64,000 nucleotides of DNA from Oscillospiraceae bacterium (GTDB lineage: Bacteria; Bacillota; Clostridia; Oscillospirales; Acutalibacteraceae), in contig JAFLUM010000009.1 in assembly GCA_022508805.1 (NCBI GenBank), positions 1-64,000 of the forward strand, written 5' to 3'. Positions 1 through 10,187 of this stretch are shown piece by piece. How positions within the stretch are numbered: position 1 is the stretch's first letter; each line of letters starts with the position of its first letter. The notes below the pieces were generated by a model. It was not told the origin of the DNA. It ran no database searches and saw only the letters and a program-made list of their open reading frames with translations. A program made the position numbers and the translations under genes.

Positions 1-190
1 AAAAATTCTTAGGGTCCTTTTTTCTTGTCGTTGTTTAATTTTCAAGGTGCAAAAGCATAGTCCCCGTTGACGGGGTGACTATCATTATATCAATCTGCGA
101 GCTGATTGTCAAGAAGTTTTTTTAACTTTTTTGAAAATCTCTCGCAGACAGCTTTGTTATAATATCACACCAAATACGCCTTGTCAATAA
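1..190 (-). promoter_or_regulatory. Tandem sigma-A promoters and leader, probably of an rRNA operon lying off the left edge on the minus strand
   Basis: Minus strand: TTGACA-N17-TATTAT (187-159), then TTGACA-N17-TATAAT (112-84) with an A-tract upstream, then a small CCCCGTCAACGGGG hairpin and GCACCTTGAAAATTAAACAACG, a box typical of Firmicutes rRNA leaders/spacers. Confidence 0.75.
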
Positions 191-350
191 CTTTTTTAAA
201 TTTTTTTCGAATTTTTTTAATGATTTTTTCCCACAACTATATATGGTATATAAAGCCCTTTTCAACCACAAATACTTTAATTTCTGACCCTTGAATAAAA
301 CAAAACTCTATGGAAAAAATACTATAGAATTCTACTTCGGGGAGAACATT

Positions 351-1061
351 ATGGAAAACAGAAAGCGCGAAACAAGAAATAAAAAGCAACTTTTATGGCA
401 AATAGTGGCGATAATTTTGCTGAACGCCATGGTGATAACGGCTATTGCATATTCATACAATGAAAGCACACAAACGCTGTCGCGGCTCGGCTCACGCGGT
501 GAGGAGGTCCGTCAGATACAGCAAAAGCTTCGCGGGTTAGGACTGTATTCGGGCGCGATAGACGGAATATACGGTACAAATACGCAAAAAGCCGTGCGGC
601 AATTTCAAAAAAACTGCGGTCTCACCGTAGACGGTATTGCAGGACCTAAAACGCTGTTGTACCTGGGACTTGGTTCGGGAACCTCGTCGGGTTCAACAGG
701 CGGATACAGCAGCAGCGATATCTATCTGTTGGCGAAGGTAATTGCAGCCGAGGCTCGCGGCGAAAGCTATACCGGTCAGGTCGCCGTGGGAGCGGTAGTA
801 CTCAACCGAGTCCGTCACTCGTCTTTTCCCGATTCCATTTCGGGTGTAGTGTACCAATCGGGAGCGTTTTCCTGCGTTAGAGACAGCAACTGGAATGTTG
901 CGCCTAACGATACCGCAAAAAAGGCTGCTAACGACGCCATAAACGGTTGGGATCCGACAGGCGGAGCTATATACTATTATAATCCCGCAAAAACAAGCAG
1001 TACGTGGATGCGCAGCCGTCCCGTTACAACGACCATAGGAAATCACGTGTTTTGCAAGTAA
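351..1061 (+). CDS. SleB-type cell wall hydrolase with N-terminal TM and PG_binding_1 domain
   Basis: LGSRGEEVRQIQQKLRGLGLYSGAIDGIYGTNTQKAVRQFQ (peptidoglycan binding) plus LLAKVIAAEARGESYTGQVAVGAVVLNRV (Hydrolase_2). ATG at 351 has a better RBS (ggggag) than the TTG at 291. Confidence 0.9.
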   Translation: MENRKRETRNKKQLLWQIVAIILLNAMVITAIAYSYNESTQTLSRLGSRGEEVRQIQQKLRGLGLYSGAIDGIYGTNTQKAVRQFQKNCGLTVDGIAGPKTLLYLGLGSGTSSGSTGGYSSSDIYLLAKVIAAEARGESYTGQVAVGAVVLNRVRHSSFPDSISGVVYQSGAFSCVRDSNWNVAPNDTAKKAANDAINGWDPTGGAIYYYNPAKTSSTWMRSRPVTTTIGNHVFCK

Positions 1062-1107
1062 TTTTATATACCATAATATACTGAAAAGCAGTAAAATGTT
1101 ACAGTGG

Positions 1108-1145
1108 ATTAAAGGACGGTGCAAAATGATGCACCGTCCTTTAAT
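1108..1145. terminator. Bidirectional hairpin terminator
   Basis: attaaaggacggtgcaaaatgatgcaccgtcctttaat inverted repeat between convergent genes. Confidence 0.85.
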
Positions 1146-1146
1146 T

Positions 1147-2427
1147 TCACCTTTTAATAAAGCCTCTGTTTTTTTGTTTAATTAAAATTATTATAAGTAT
1201 CAAAATAACGACCGCGATGACTGCAAAAATAATCGGCAATGTTACGTCGGGGCTTGTTTTTTGAGCATTGTTTATTTCGGTATTTTTCAAAGCCCCGTCA
1301 GCCGATTTAACCATTGTCTCGGCAATTTCGGGAAATACCCATTCGCCCGTAGCTCTGTCATAAAGCCCCCAGCATTCAGCGCCCGATTCGGTTCCGATGT
1401 TATTGTCCCATACGGCGCAGGGAATCCCGTACTGTCCTGCACCTTTTACATAATATTCCGCCCATTTGCAGCGATCCTCAAGATTATTTTTATTTGTTGC
1501 TCCGAATTCTCCTATCACAACAGGGATACCCTTGCTGATAAAAATTTTGTTCAGATCAGAGAAGAATTTGTCAAGCTCTTTTTTGTCACTTTTTGTGAAA
1601 TCGGTAGCGCCGTTTTCGTCCATCGCGAACGAATACGGAGAATATGCGTGTATTGAAACGATAATTCTGTCGTCTTCCGGCAGTTCCATTTTGCGAAGAA
1701 CCTTTGTCAAAGGCGTAGCCGCATAGGCAGGAACCATAATGTGACGGTATGCGTTGTTTCCGCCCGTTGCCCGTATTGCCTTGACGATGGCATCGTTTAG
1801 AGCAAACACGATTTTATACTCCTCATCGGTTCCGCCCAGCCATTCATTTTCGCTGCCCACGGTTCGCGGCTCATTCATTGTTTCAAACACCAAACGCTCG
1901 TCATAATCTTTAAATGTGTTAGCGATATTCCTCCACAAGTTTGCCGTTTTTTCAATATTCTCGGCATATGTATCCTCATTTGACAAACATCCGCCGATGT
2001 CAAAGTAGCTGTCGTCGTGGTGAGAATTGAGAATTACGTACATATCATTATCATAAGCGTAATCCACGACCTCTTTAACGCGTGCCATCCACTCGCTGTC
2101 GATATTGCCCTTTGAATCTGCGTGTATACTCCAAGTGACCGGTACACGAACCGTATTAAAGCCCATCGCTTTAATGTCGAGGATCATTTTTTCGGTAGTT
2201 TTTGGGTTGCCCCACGAGGTTTCGGAGTCAAGTCCCGAACCGTCCCAAGAATCGAGGGTATTGCCTAAATTCCAGCCGATTTTCATTTCCCTTGCGATTT
2301 GAGCGGAGGTTTTGTCGGTATCAAAGCCGTTCGTTGGCATTTCGTTATCGGTTGCAAAGGCAGTTAAACTCAAATTCAGGCAAAGACATATTACCAAAGC
2401 CGTAAAAAAAGATAATAATTTTTTCAT
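1147..2427 (-). CDS. GH5 family glycoside hydrolase (endoglucanase-like), secreted with C-terminal TM anchor
   Basis: Signal peptide MKKLLSFFTALVICLCLNLSLTAFA; IGWNLGNTLDSW, GFNTVRVPVTW, FETMNEPR, VVIGEFGA; C-terminal hydrophobic helix plus KQKNRGFIKR. Confidence 0.9.
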   Translation of the reverse strand: MKKLLSFFTALVICLCLNLSLTAFATDNEMPTNGFDTDKTSAQIAREMKIGWNLGNTLDSWDGSGLDSETSWGNPKTTEKMILDIKAMGFNTVRVPVTWSIHADSKGNIDSEWMARVKEVVDYAYDNDMYVILNSHHDDSYFDIGGCLSNEDTYAENIEKTANLWRNIANTFKDYDERLVFETMNEPRTVGSENEWLGGTDEEYKIVFALNDAIVKAIRATGGNNAYRHIMVPAYAATPLTKVLRKMELPEDDRIIVSIHAYSPYSFAMDENGATDFTKSDKKELDKFFSDLNKIFISKGIPVVIGEFGATNKNNLEDRCKWAEYYVKGAGQYGIPCAVWDNNIGTESGAECWGLYDRATGEWVFPEIAETMVKSADGALKNTEINNAQKTSPDVTLPIIFAVIAVVILILIIILIKQKNRGFIKR

Positions 2428-2604
2428 TATACCAATCCTCTCTGTATGCAAATGTATTTTACTGCATTTAAATCTGCTTTTCAACCGATAAGGTTGACAA
2501 TTTGGGAACATATTGTTAGACTAAATAAAAAAATTTGCAGAATTGAATTATCGGGTGTGTGTGACATACACTTTGTTTTAGAAAAATATAATAGGAGAAT
2601 ATAA

Positions 2605-3468
2605 ATGGAAACAGTGGATATAGCGATCATAGGAAGCGGTCCTGCGGGGATATCCGCCGCAATCAACGCACAGATACGCCACAAGAGCTTTTATCTTTTC
2701 GGTAACTCTGACTTAAGTGACAAGGTTCAGCGCTCTGAGCTTATTTCAAATTACCCTGCCCTGCCCGATATCAGCGGGGCAGAGCTTAACGCTCTTTTTC
2801 GGGAGCATTTGGAAAAGGCTCAAATCGCCGTTACACAAAAACGCATTACGGGAATTTTTAAAATGAAAAATCGCTTTGTTCTTCTTGCAGACAGAGAGAA
2901 ATTCGAAGCAAAGTCCGTTATTCTCGCAACGGGAACGGAAACCGTAAAGCCCGTAAAGGGCGAACATGAGCTTCTCGGCAGGGGTGTCAGCTACTGTGCC
3001 ACCTGCGACGGTAACCTTTATAAGGGCAAAACCGTTGCCGTGGTGTGCGACAATGCGCCTATGGAAGATGAAGCCGATTATCTTTCTGCACTGGCAGGCA
3101 AAATCTATTATCTTCCGCTGTTTAAGGGCGGCAGCTTTTCCGCCGATAATGCAGAAGTGCTCCCATCGCCCATAACAGAGATATTGGGAGAACAGCGTGT
3201 CAGCGGTATCCGTCTTAAAAGCGGCGAGGAAATTGCCGTGGACGGGGTGTTTTTCTTAAAGCAGTCCGTTTCACCTGCCGTTTTGCTGAACGGACTCGAG
3301 ACTAACGGCGGTCACGTCACCGTTAACCGTGATATGGGAACAAGCGTCAAAGGCTGTTTTGCCGCGGGCGACTGTACGGGACTGCCGTATCAGATAACCA
3401 AAGCTATGGGCGAGGGAAATATCGCCGCCCACTCCGCATTCAAATATCTTTCGGAAATTAGAGATTAG
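2605..3468 (+). CDS. Thioredoxin reductase-like NAD(P)/FAD oxidoreductase
   Basis: N-terminal IIGSGPAGISAA; redox CATCDG; C-terminal GCFAAGDCTG. Confidence 0.88.
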   Translation: METVDIAIIGSGPAGISAAINAQIRHKSFYLFGNSDLSDKVQRSELISNYPALPDISGAELNALFREHLEKAQIAVTQKRITGIFKMKNRFVLLADREKFEAKSVILATGTETVKPVKGEHELLGRGVSYCATCDGNLYKGKTVAVVCDNAPMEDEADYLSALAGKIYYLPLFKGGSFSADNAEVLPSPITEILGEQRVSGIRLKSGEEIAVDGVFFLKQSVSPAVLLNGLETNGGHVTVNRDMGTSVKGCFAAGDCTGLPYQITKAMGEGNIAAHSAFKYLSEIRD

Positions 3469-3503
3469 ATTTTAGATGTTAGATTTAAATATTAGGCAAT
3501 ATT

Positions 3504-3533
3504 AAAACGGAGTCGGAACCCGACTCCGTTTTG
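3504..3533. terminator. Hairpin terminator
   Basis: aaaacggagtcggaacccgactccgtttt. Confidence 0.85.
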
Positions 3534-3552
3534 CTTTGTATTCTTACGATGA

Positions 3553-6006
3553 TTATTTAATATGTTGCCGTACGATTGCTAAACGTTCTGCGTACATTTG
3601 CATATTCGGACATTTGGCAGTCAGTTGCGCCAAAATCATTTCAGCATTACGCAGATATTTTTGTCTCTCATCTTCTGTGCCGGCAACCTTAAACATATTC
3701 CAGTAGGAAACCGCAAGATCATCATATGCCTCTATTGTCTTGACCTCCGCCGCAAGGTGTTCGCGGATATCATGGCATATTTTATAAAAAGCCTTTGCCT
3801 CATCTAAATTACCCCGTGCATAGCCGATATGCCCCAGCTTTTCAAAGCTGACGGACCAATCCCGTACCGATTCTACGGTTCTCGTCTCTGACGCAAGCTG
3901 TCCGGCAATGGCATGAAGCTTTTCATAAAAATTCTTCGCACCTGTTAGATCTCCCTGCAACTGGCAGATATCACCCAGCTTGCCATAGCCAACGGATAAA
4001 TCCCGCCGTGCTTCCACGGTGCCTGTCTCCGCTGCAAGTTGTTCACTGATGGAAAGGTATTTTTTATAGAAATCTTTCGCACCTGTTAAATCACCGATTG
4101 CATAGCTTATATTTCCCAAATTATTATAGCTAACAGATAAGTCTCGCAGCGACATCGGGGTTTCCGTCTCCGCCGCAAGCTGTTCGGCGATGGCACAAAG
4201 CTTTTCATAAAAAGACTTAGCCTCTGACAATTTGCCCTGCCAATAGCTTATATTGCCCAGCTTTTCAAAGCTAATCGACAAGTCTCGCCGTGCTTCCACG
4301 GTTCCCACTTCTTTCGCAAGCTGCTCGCGGATCACAAGACATTTTTTATAGAAATCTTTCGCCCCTGTCAAGTCATCCAGTGCATAGTCGATATTTCCCA
4401 ACTTTTCAATGCTGGTAGACAGATCTCGCCGCGATTCTACAGTGCCCGTTTCAGTCACAAGCCGTTCACGGAGCGCAAGGCTCTTTGCATAGTATTTCTT
4501 CGCGCCTTCCAAGTCTCTCTGCATTTGGCAGATATCACCAAGACGGTTACAGCTCAAAGACAAGTCCCGCAGTGCTTCCACGGTTCCCGTTTCAGTCGCA
4601 AGCTGTTCAGCGATGGCAAAGCCTTTGCCATAGAAAGCCTTCGCTTCTGTTAGGTCGCCCTGCGCTTGGCAGATATTGCCAAGTTTATCATAGCTAACAG
4701 ACAAATACCTTTGTGTCCAATCGGAATGATAAGCCGCATCCAAAAGTCTGACGGCTTCTAGCAATGCGGTATAAGCTTTATCGGCTTCTGTCAGTTGACG
4801 CAGTTCGTACCAAAAATTGCCCAGATCCCACAAAGCGTTGCACCACTGCCGTCCCATTTCCTCGGCGGGAGTGGCTTCATAAGCAGCACGGTACACCTTC
4901 GCCAGCTTCTCCTGCCAACGGATGGCGGTACGGTAATCACGTTCCACACCTTCGCCGTTGCGGTACATAGATGCCAGCTTTTCAATAGCTTCTGGCAAGC
5001 CTGCTTCCGCCGCTCGTGTAATAAGCTGAACAGCCAACCCGTAGTTTACTTCCACGTCGATTCCGCTCAGGTACGCCAAGCCGATGAAGAAGATGTGCTG
5101 TGGATCGTCATTACTGCTTGGAGTAATGACGGAAGCTAATGCACCGCGCAGAGCATCAGACAAAGCGCCTTTCTTTTTCGGATCGATCGGCGTTGGGATA
5201 TTTGTATACTTCTCTGCAAGCTCACCGCCGTCAGTGGGAACCAATACAGCCGGCAAAATTGTTTTGCCTGCCTTCTGTGCTTCCGGGTATTCCTTTTCCA
5301 AAATATAGTTTTTCTCTTCCAAGAGGTTGGGCGTAACCACCAGTGCAAACAGCTCGCTTTTTTCCATTGCCTTAAGTATAGCGTCATTAAAATCTTCACC
5401 GGGGACTAAAAATTCATCATACCAAATGGCAATATCCCGACAGAAAGAGTTTTGATGTATAAGATTCATAAGCTGCTGAGCATAGCGGCGATCCTTTTTA
5501 CGGTAACTTAAAAATATGTATGCATCAAAAGCAGCGCGCACCTTGGCGACCAATTCGTCGCCCACAAGTACACTGTCGAGGAACTTTTTCAGCTTTTCCT
5601 CAAAGGAAACAGCGGTATCGTCTTTAGCATTGGGATCAAGATACTGCAAATTGCCGCATTTTTTATCGAAATCCCGTTCGATACCGTTTTCCTCCAAAAT
5701 AGGCAGCACGGGGATGTGGCGCTCCATAGCGTGCTTGAACACCGTGTTATGAGCAAAGGTTTCACCGTATATATACCGACCTGTCACCGCCAAAACGATA
5801 AGCTGCATACTGTCAAGACGGCTGATAAAGTTATCGGCATCCTCAGGATGCTCCGGGTCCTCATCGTAAAATACGGCACAGTTATGCAGCTTTAAAATAT
5901 CATCGCTGATGCTTTCAAAGTACTGCTTAACGTCAGTCGGATGTCCGGTGAAATATATACGCGCTTTGCCCTGCGGGGAGGCATTTCCTCTTGTCTTGTA
6001 TTTCAT
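3553..6006 (-). CDS. TIR-domain protein with Sel1-like and tandem TPR repeats (possible two TIR-like N-terminal modules)
   Basis: AYIFLSYRKKDRRYAQQLMNLIHQ...IAIWYDEFLVPGEDFNDAILKAMEKSELFALVVTPNLLEEKNYILEKEYPEA is TIR-like. ALASMYRNGEGVERDYRTAIRW-type Sel1 segment. About 7-8 repeats RDLSxSxxKLGNIxxxxGDLxxAKxFYxKxxxIxEQLAxETGTVEA. Confidence 0.85.
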   Translation of the reverse strand: MKYKTRGNASPQGKARIYFTGHPTDVKQYFESISDDILKLHNCAVFYDEDPEHPEDADNFISRLDSMQLIVLAVTGRYIYGETFAHNTVFKHAMERHIPVLPILEENGIERDFDKKCGNLQYLDPNAKDDTAVSFEEKLKKFLDSVLVGDELVAKVRAAFDAYIFLSYRKKDRRYAQQLMNLIHQNSFCRDIAIWYDEFLVPGEDFNDAILKAMEKSELFALVVTPNLLEEKNYILEKEYPEAQKAGKTILPAVLVPTDGGELAEKYTNIPTPIDPKKKGALSDALRGALASVITPSSNDDPQHIFFIGLAYLSGIDVEVNYGLAVQLITRAAEAGLPEAIEKLASMYRNGEGVERDYRTAIRWQEKLAKVYRAAYEATPAEEMGRQWCNALWDLGNFWYELRQLTEADKAYTALLEAVRLLDAAYHSDWTQRYLSVSYDKLGNICQAQGDLTEAKAFYGKGFAIAEQLATETGTVEALRDLSLSCNRLGDICQMQRDLEGAKKYYAKSLALRERLVTETGTVESRRDLSTSIEKLGNIDYALDDLTGAKDFYKKCLVIREQLAKEVGTVEARRDLSISFEKLGNISYWQGKLSEAKSFYEKLCAIAEQLAAETETPMSLRDLSVSYNNLGNISYAIGDLTGAKDFYKKYLSISEQLAAETGTVEARRDLSVGYGKLGDICQLQGDLTGAKNFYEKLHAIAGQLASETRTVESVRDWSVSFEKLGHIGYARGNLDEAKAFYKICHDIREHLAAEVKTIEAYDDLAVSYWNMFKVAGTEDERQKYLRNAEMILAQLTAKCPNMQMYAERLAIVRQHIK

Positions 6007-6039
6007 AACTTTCTCCGAAAAATATAAAACAATATTTTT

Positions 6040-6567
6040 TTATATAATATCGAACTTCAGAATACTGTCATTATCAAGAATGCCGCATCGCTGCATTTTT
6101 TCCCAAACACCTTTCGGCACGGTTCTTACATCTTCGGTCACTTCAATCTCTTTTTGTTCATCCTTACAGTAAACACAGGTGAGACGGTCATCCGATAAGA
6201 TATAAAACCAGTTGTAATAACGGTTTTCGTGTAAAAAATCAAAGCTGTCAAAGCACGGAAATCTTTCTCTGTAAACGAACACCCTTCTGCCGAAAGTGTC
6301 CTTATAAAGAGACTTTTCCTTGTCTATACATATTGCCGTGAGCTTCTTTAATTTAGTATACGTTTTTCCCGCTGCTTCAAAGCCGATTTCCTTTAAAAAC
6401 TTATCGGTTTTTTCACAGGGAATTCTTCGGTAAAGTGGTTGCCCCATCTCATCTGTTTCTTCACTTATCCATTCCGCCAGTTTGTCGGTCTCAACAAATT
6501 CTATACTAGGTTTGTCGTTAAGCTTTAAAAGCAAATGATATTTTTCGTTATTTAATTGCATCATCAC
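6040..6567 (-). CDS. Hypothetical protein
   Basis: 175-aa ORF directly upstream of and co-directional with the TIR gene; family not recognised. Confidence 0.6.
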   Translation of the reverse strand: MMMQLNNEKYHLLLKLNDKPSIEFVETDKLAEWISEETDEMGQPLYRRIPCEKTDKFLKEIGFEAAGKTYTKLKKLTAICIDKEKSLYKDTFGRRVFVYRERFPCFDSFDFLHENRYYNWFYILSDDRLTCVYCKDEQKEIEVTEDVRTVPKGVWEKMQRCGILDNDSILKFDII

Positions 6568-6579
6568 ATATATTCCCTT

Positions 6580-9270
6580 TTATTTGCTTAATTCAAAGGT
6601 GACAGTTTTGGTTTCACCGGCATTAAAGCTGATTTCCTGTTCGCCTTCCGAGAGTCCGCAGGACACCGTGACAGTCTGAGCGATATCAGAGGTGATCTCA
6701 ACGGTTGCAGTTCCGGCATTTATATCCCATTCAAGTTTTTCAACGGTTGCACGGGTACGCGCTCTTATTCCCGTTACCGTTCCCTTGTCAAAACCGCTGG
6801 TGAACAGCGCAGGCAAAACCTCGATTTCACCTGTATTTGAATATACAAGGCTCTCGTTGATAATTCCCAGATATCCTATGGCAAAATCGGTGCAATAGCA
6901 GCTTCCACGGTCGTAATCGTGGTTCGTCATCAGCGAATTATAGCGAATTCTGTGATTCATCAGCTTTGCAAGAGCTTTTGTAAGGCTGTCACGGTCCTTA
7001 AGTCTTGCCGCGATAAGCGAGCGGTGGATAAGTGCGTGGCTTGCCTCGTTTTCGCTGGTTCTGTTGTCTATGGCCTGAATTGCCGCATTTTTCAGTTCCC
7101 CGTCATTCTGTGTTTCGAACAACGGCCATACGCAGTAGAGATGGCTTAGGTGCCTGTGTTCGTTGTTTTCCTGGAATGCGGTGGTTGCCCATTCTTTAAG
7201 AGCGCCTGTTTCATCATAGAGGTACGGCGGTAAATTGTTTAATAATTCCTGCCATTTTGACGTATCGGCATCGGGAGCCACTCTTGACATAATGTCAATG
7301 AGCATATTGAGATTATCCCTGCACGCCGCAATATCAATGGCACAGTTTGCATCCGACGGGCTGGGGTAATTTGAGGGATTGTTCTCAGGCGAGTAGCTGG
7401 GGAGTATGCAGTAGCTCTCACCCTCATTTAATACGGTTTTGCCCTCTTCGTAATGGATCCCGCCGTCTTTATCGGTATAATAATCGGGAGTCATAAGCTG
7501 AGCCCAATAATTTGCCGATTTAACGAGCATCGGATAGAGAATATCCTCCTCCAGTCTTAAATATCCCCTGTCGGTGATTTCTTTTATCTGATCATCGGTC
7601 AAGTCCTCATCTACGGGAGACAAAACCGAACGCAGAGAGTCAAGATCGAATTCGTCACTTAACGGAATATTGATATTTCCGTAGCACTGCAGTGTCTCAT
7701 ATAAGGGCTGGATCATCCAAGATGTGCCCGCGTTCCAATATCTGAAAGGATACGGATAACAGGTCTCGGTTATGACCGCCTTGTCACCGTCCGAGTTAAC
7801 GGGAGCCTGTATAGCCTCCGTAAAGCCGTGGGTAGCGTAGGCATTTTCCTCCCAATCGGGAAGCTGACGGAGAATGAAATAGGCATAGCCTATGGGTGAC
7901 GATGAAATATTACCCGTGTTCATTGACGAGGTCTGCAGGTTAACGTTTGCGTCCATAGTATATTTACTGCCCCAACCGGTGTTCCACTCGCCTGTCCACA
8001 TTCCGTAAAGTCTGCTTGTTGAATATCCGCTGCAGCAAAGATAAGCAAATCTGCCCGCGTAATAAGTCCTTTGGGCAAGTGCAGAGTTGATTTTTTTCCT
8101 CGCCCATTGAGCCCTCAAAAGGCTCTCGTTTGAGGCGGTGCTGTCCTCTAAGGTAAGAGTGACCGCATCAAACTGAGGCTGATATACGGCAAGATGATTT
8201 TTTAATGCCTCTTCGTAGTTAAATCCGCCATTTGAGGTGTATTTATCGGCTACCGCTTTGGTTTGGACGTAGAGCCCGTCAATGAGTTCAAAGCTTTCCT
8301 GCTTGTTAAAGGCAACGTACACGCCCATATCGTATGTGCGGTCGGAAATGGTGATGAGATAAACTGCATCGGCATCGGTTATTTTTATGCCGCAGTTTTC
8401 ACCGCTGAACTGATATTCCCAGTTGCTCTTTTCAAGGTCAATCTTTTCCTTTGTACCGCCCTCAACTACTACATAAGTAAGAGTTGCATATCCGCCGTTT
8501 TTCAGCTCGCTGTTGTCGTAGGCGGGATAGTGGGCAACAAGCGCTATGTAATCCGCATCATCGCTCACCAGCTTTTTGTATTTCAGGTTATTTTCATCAC
8601 TGCTGCCGAAATTTGCCATAGTGCAGAGATCGTCAAGCGACAGCGTTAAATTGACCTTTGCTCCGTTACTCGAAGATGAAATCTGAGTGATGACCGCTCC
8701 GTCCTCCATAGAGGTAAAGGATTTCCTTTCCCATATGCCATCGCTGTTTTCGTAGCGAACGCCTACCTGAGAGGTCTCATAATCGGTATAGCGAACGTAA
8801 TTTTTTTCGCCTTTGCCATCTATGAAAAGTCTTAACTGTCCACCCGGATGAAAGCGGTAAACGTCGTCATAATTGGCAATATCGGTTATATCCTCACCGT
8901 TCACGATAGCCTGTTTAACGGTTTCAAGCTCCGTGTAGGTCTCGGGGCAGTAACGCACGTTTCTGTTGGGCATAATGAAATGCATATTTTGGAAGATAAA
9001 TGTATCGGCATAAGGCGAGCCGCTCTCGACAAAGCCCTGCAAACCGTTGCCCGACACCATTCCCTGCCGCCATTTATTGGTTTTATTCTGTTTGGTTGCG
9101 GAAAGCTCCGTGTATTTTTCGCTGTATGAAACCTTGCCGAGGTCTGTAAACAAATCTTCTATTTTAGCATTTGTGCTTTTTCCACCCGAGCAAGCGGAAA
9201 GGGCCAGAATAAAGGACCCGCAAATACCTAAACAAAGTACATTTTTGATATATTTATTCAAAATTATCAC
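6580..9270 (-). CDS. GH95-like (alpha-L-fucosidase 2 superfamily) lipoprotein
   Basis: Lipobox LALSAC; GMVSGNGLQGF N-terminal region, RSWARKK/ARKKINSALAQRTYYAGRFAY, NTGEIEVLPAL near the C-terminus. Confidence 0.65.
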   Translation of the reverse strand: MIILNKYIKNVLCLGICGSFILALSACSGGKSTNAKIEDLFTDLGKVSYSEKYTELSATKQNKTNKWRQGMVSGNGLQGFVESGSPYADTFIFQNMHFIMPNRNVRYCPETYTELETVKQAIVNGEDITDIANYDDVYRFHPGGQLRLFIDGKGEKNYVRYTDYETSQVGVRYENSDGIWERKSFTSMEDGAVITQISSSSNGAKVNLTLSLDDLCTMANFGSSDENNLKYKKLVSDDADYIALVAHYPAYDNSELKNGGYATLTYVVVEGGTKEKIDLEKSNWEYQFSGENCGIKITDADAVYLITISDRTYDMGVYVAFNKQESFELIDGLYVQTKAVADKYTSNGGFNYEEALKNHLAVYQPQFDAVTLTLEDSTASNESLLRAQWARKKINSALAQRTYYAGRFAYLCCSGYSTSRLYGMWTGEWNTGWGSKYTMDANVNLQTSSMNTGNISSSPIGYAYFILRQLPDWEENAYATHGFTEAIQAPVNSDGDKAVITETCYPYPFRYWNAGTSWMIQPLYETLQCYGNINIPLSDEFDLDSLRSVLSPVDEDLTDDQIKEITDRGYLRLEEDILYPMLVKSANYWAQLMTPDYYTDKDGGIHYEEGKTVLNEGESYCILPSYSPENNPSNYPSPSDANCAIDIAACRDNLNMLIDIMSRVAPDADTSKWQELLNNLPPYLYDETGALKEWATTAFQENNEHRHLSHLYCVWPLFETQNDGELKNAAIQAIDNRTSENEASHALIHRSLIAARLKDRDSLTKALAKLMNHRIRYNSLMTNHDYDRGSCYCTDFAIGYLGIINESLVYSNTGEIEVLPALFTSGFDKGTVTGIRARTRATVEKLEWDINAGTATVEITSDIAQTVTVSCGLSEGEQEISFNAGETKTVTFELSK

Positions 9271-9327
9271 CTCAAGTGAATTGTAACATATTTATAAGGC
9301 AAAAGAAAGTATAAAAAACCGAAGACA

Positions 9328-9370
9328 CAAAAACCTCTGAGACGGAGACGGCGATCACAGAGGTTTTTTC
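9328..9370. terminator. Hairpin terminator
   Basis: aaaaacctctgag...cacagaggtttttt. Confidence 0.75.
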
Positions 9371-9383
9371 TATGTATTGCTTT

Positions 9384-10187
9384 TTATTTGCTTTCGGTCA
9401 TAACACGGACAGCGGGAGCCTGTACTCCTGCTTCGCCGAGCGCCTCAATGATGCCTTGGGTAAGGTCAAAATACACATCCCAATAATCTGCGTTTGTACA
9501 CCATGCTCTGACGACGAAGTTCATCGCCTCATTGGTGCCGCCGCTGACACGGGCAAAGGGTGCAGACGGAGCGTCGAGTACCTTTGAATTGTCCTCCATA
9601 ACCTTGATCATAATGCTTTGGACCTTTGCCGGATCTTCATTCCTTGCGCAGGTGAATTCCAGGTCTACCCTGCGAAGATCTTCGGAGGAGTAATCCACAA
9701 TATTGGCGTTCATCAGATTGCCGTTAGGAACAGTGATGCGCTTGTTATCAAGTGTCATGATAACGGTATAAAACATGGTGATTTCCTTAACAACGCCTGA
9801 AACGCCTGATGCCTCTACAAAATCGTCCACCTTGAAGGGCTTGAATGCCATAAGCATAATGCCGCCGGCAAGATTGGACAAAGCGCCCTGCAAAGCAAGA
9901 CCGATCGCAACGCCTGCGGAAGCCAGTGCCGCCACAATAGAAGCCATCGGCACGCCCAAAATACCGATGATAGAGATAATTAAGAGCACATACAATGCGA
10001 TTTTCACAAAGCTTAAGGCAAAGGTTTTGACAGAAGCATCCAGCCTGTCAAGCAGCTTGCCTTTCTTGAGCAGCTTCATAACCGCATTGATAAGCAATTT
10101 GCCGATAATCAAAACGACAACAGCAAAAACGATCTTACTGCCCACAGAGGTAGCTAATGCGGCTAAAGAATCAATAATAACTTCCAT
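9384..10187 (-). CDS. MscS-family small-conductance mechanosensitive channel
   Basis: Three TM segments, ASAGVAIGLALQGALSNLAGGIMLMAFKPFKVDDFVE and NKRITVPNGNLMNANIVDYS are MscS hallmarks. Confidence 0.93.
   Translation of the reverse strand: MEVIIDSLAALATSVGSKIVFAVVVLIIGKLLINAVMKLLKKGKLLDRLDASVKTFALSFVKIALYVLLIISIIGILGVPMASIVAALASAGVAIGLALQGALSNLAGGIMLMAFKPFKVDDFVEASGVSGVVKEITMFYTVIMTLDNKRITVPNGNLMNANIVDYSSEDLRRVDLEFTCARNEDPAKVQSIMIKVMEDNSKVLDAPSAPFARVSGGTNEAMNFVVRAWCTNADYWDVYFDLTQGIIEALGEAGVQAPAVRVMTESK

Noticed and set aside
3700-4730. CRISPR-like array
   Set aside because: The periodic sequence is coding TPR repeats of 141 bp, not short repeats with unique spacers. No other CRISPR-like periodicity was seen in the window.
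6580-9270. GH95-like gene as part of the sulfoglycolysis operon
   Set aside because: Separated by an MscS gene and a terminator at about 9.35 kb; no sequence reason to link it to sulfoquinovose.
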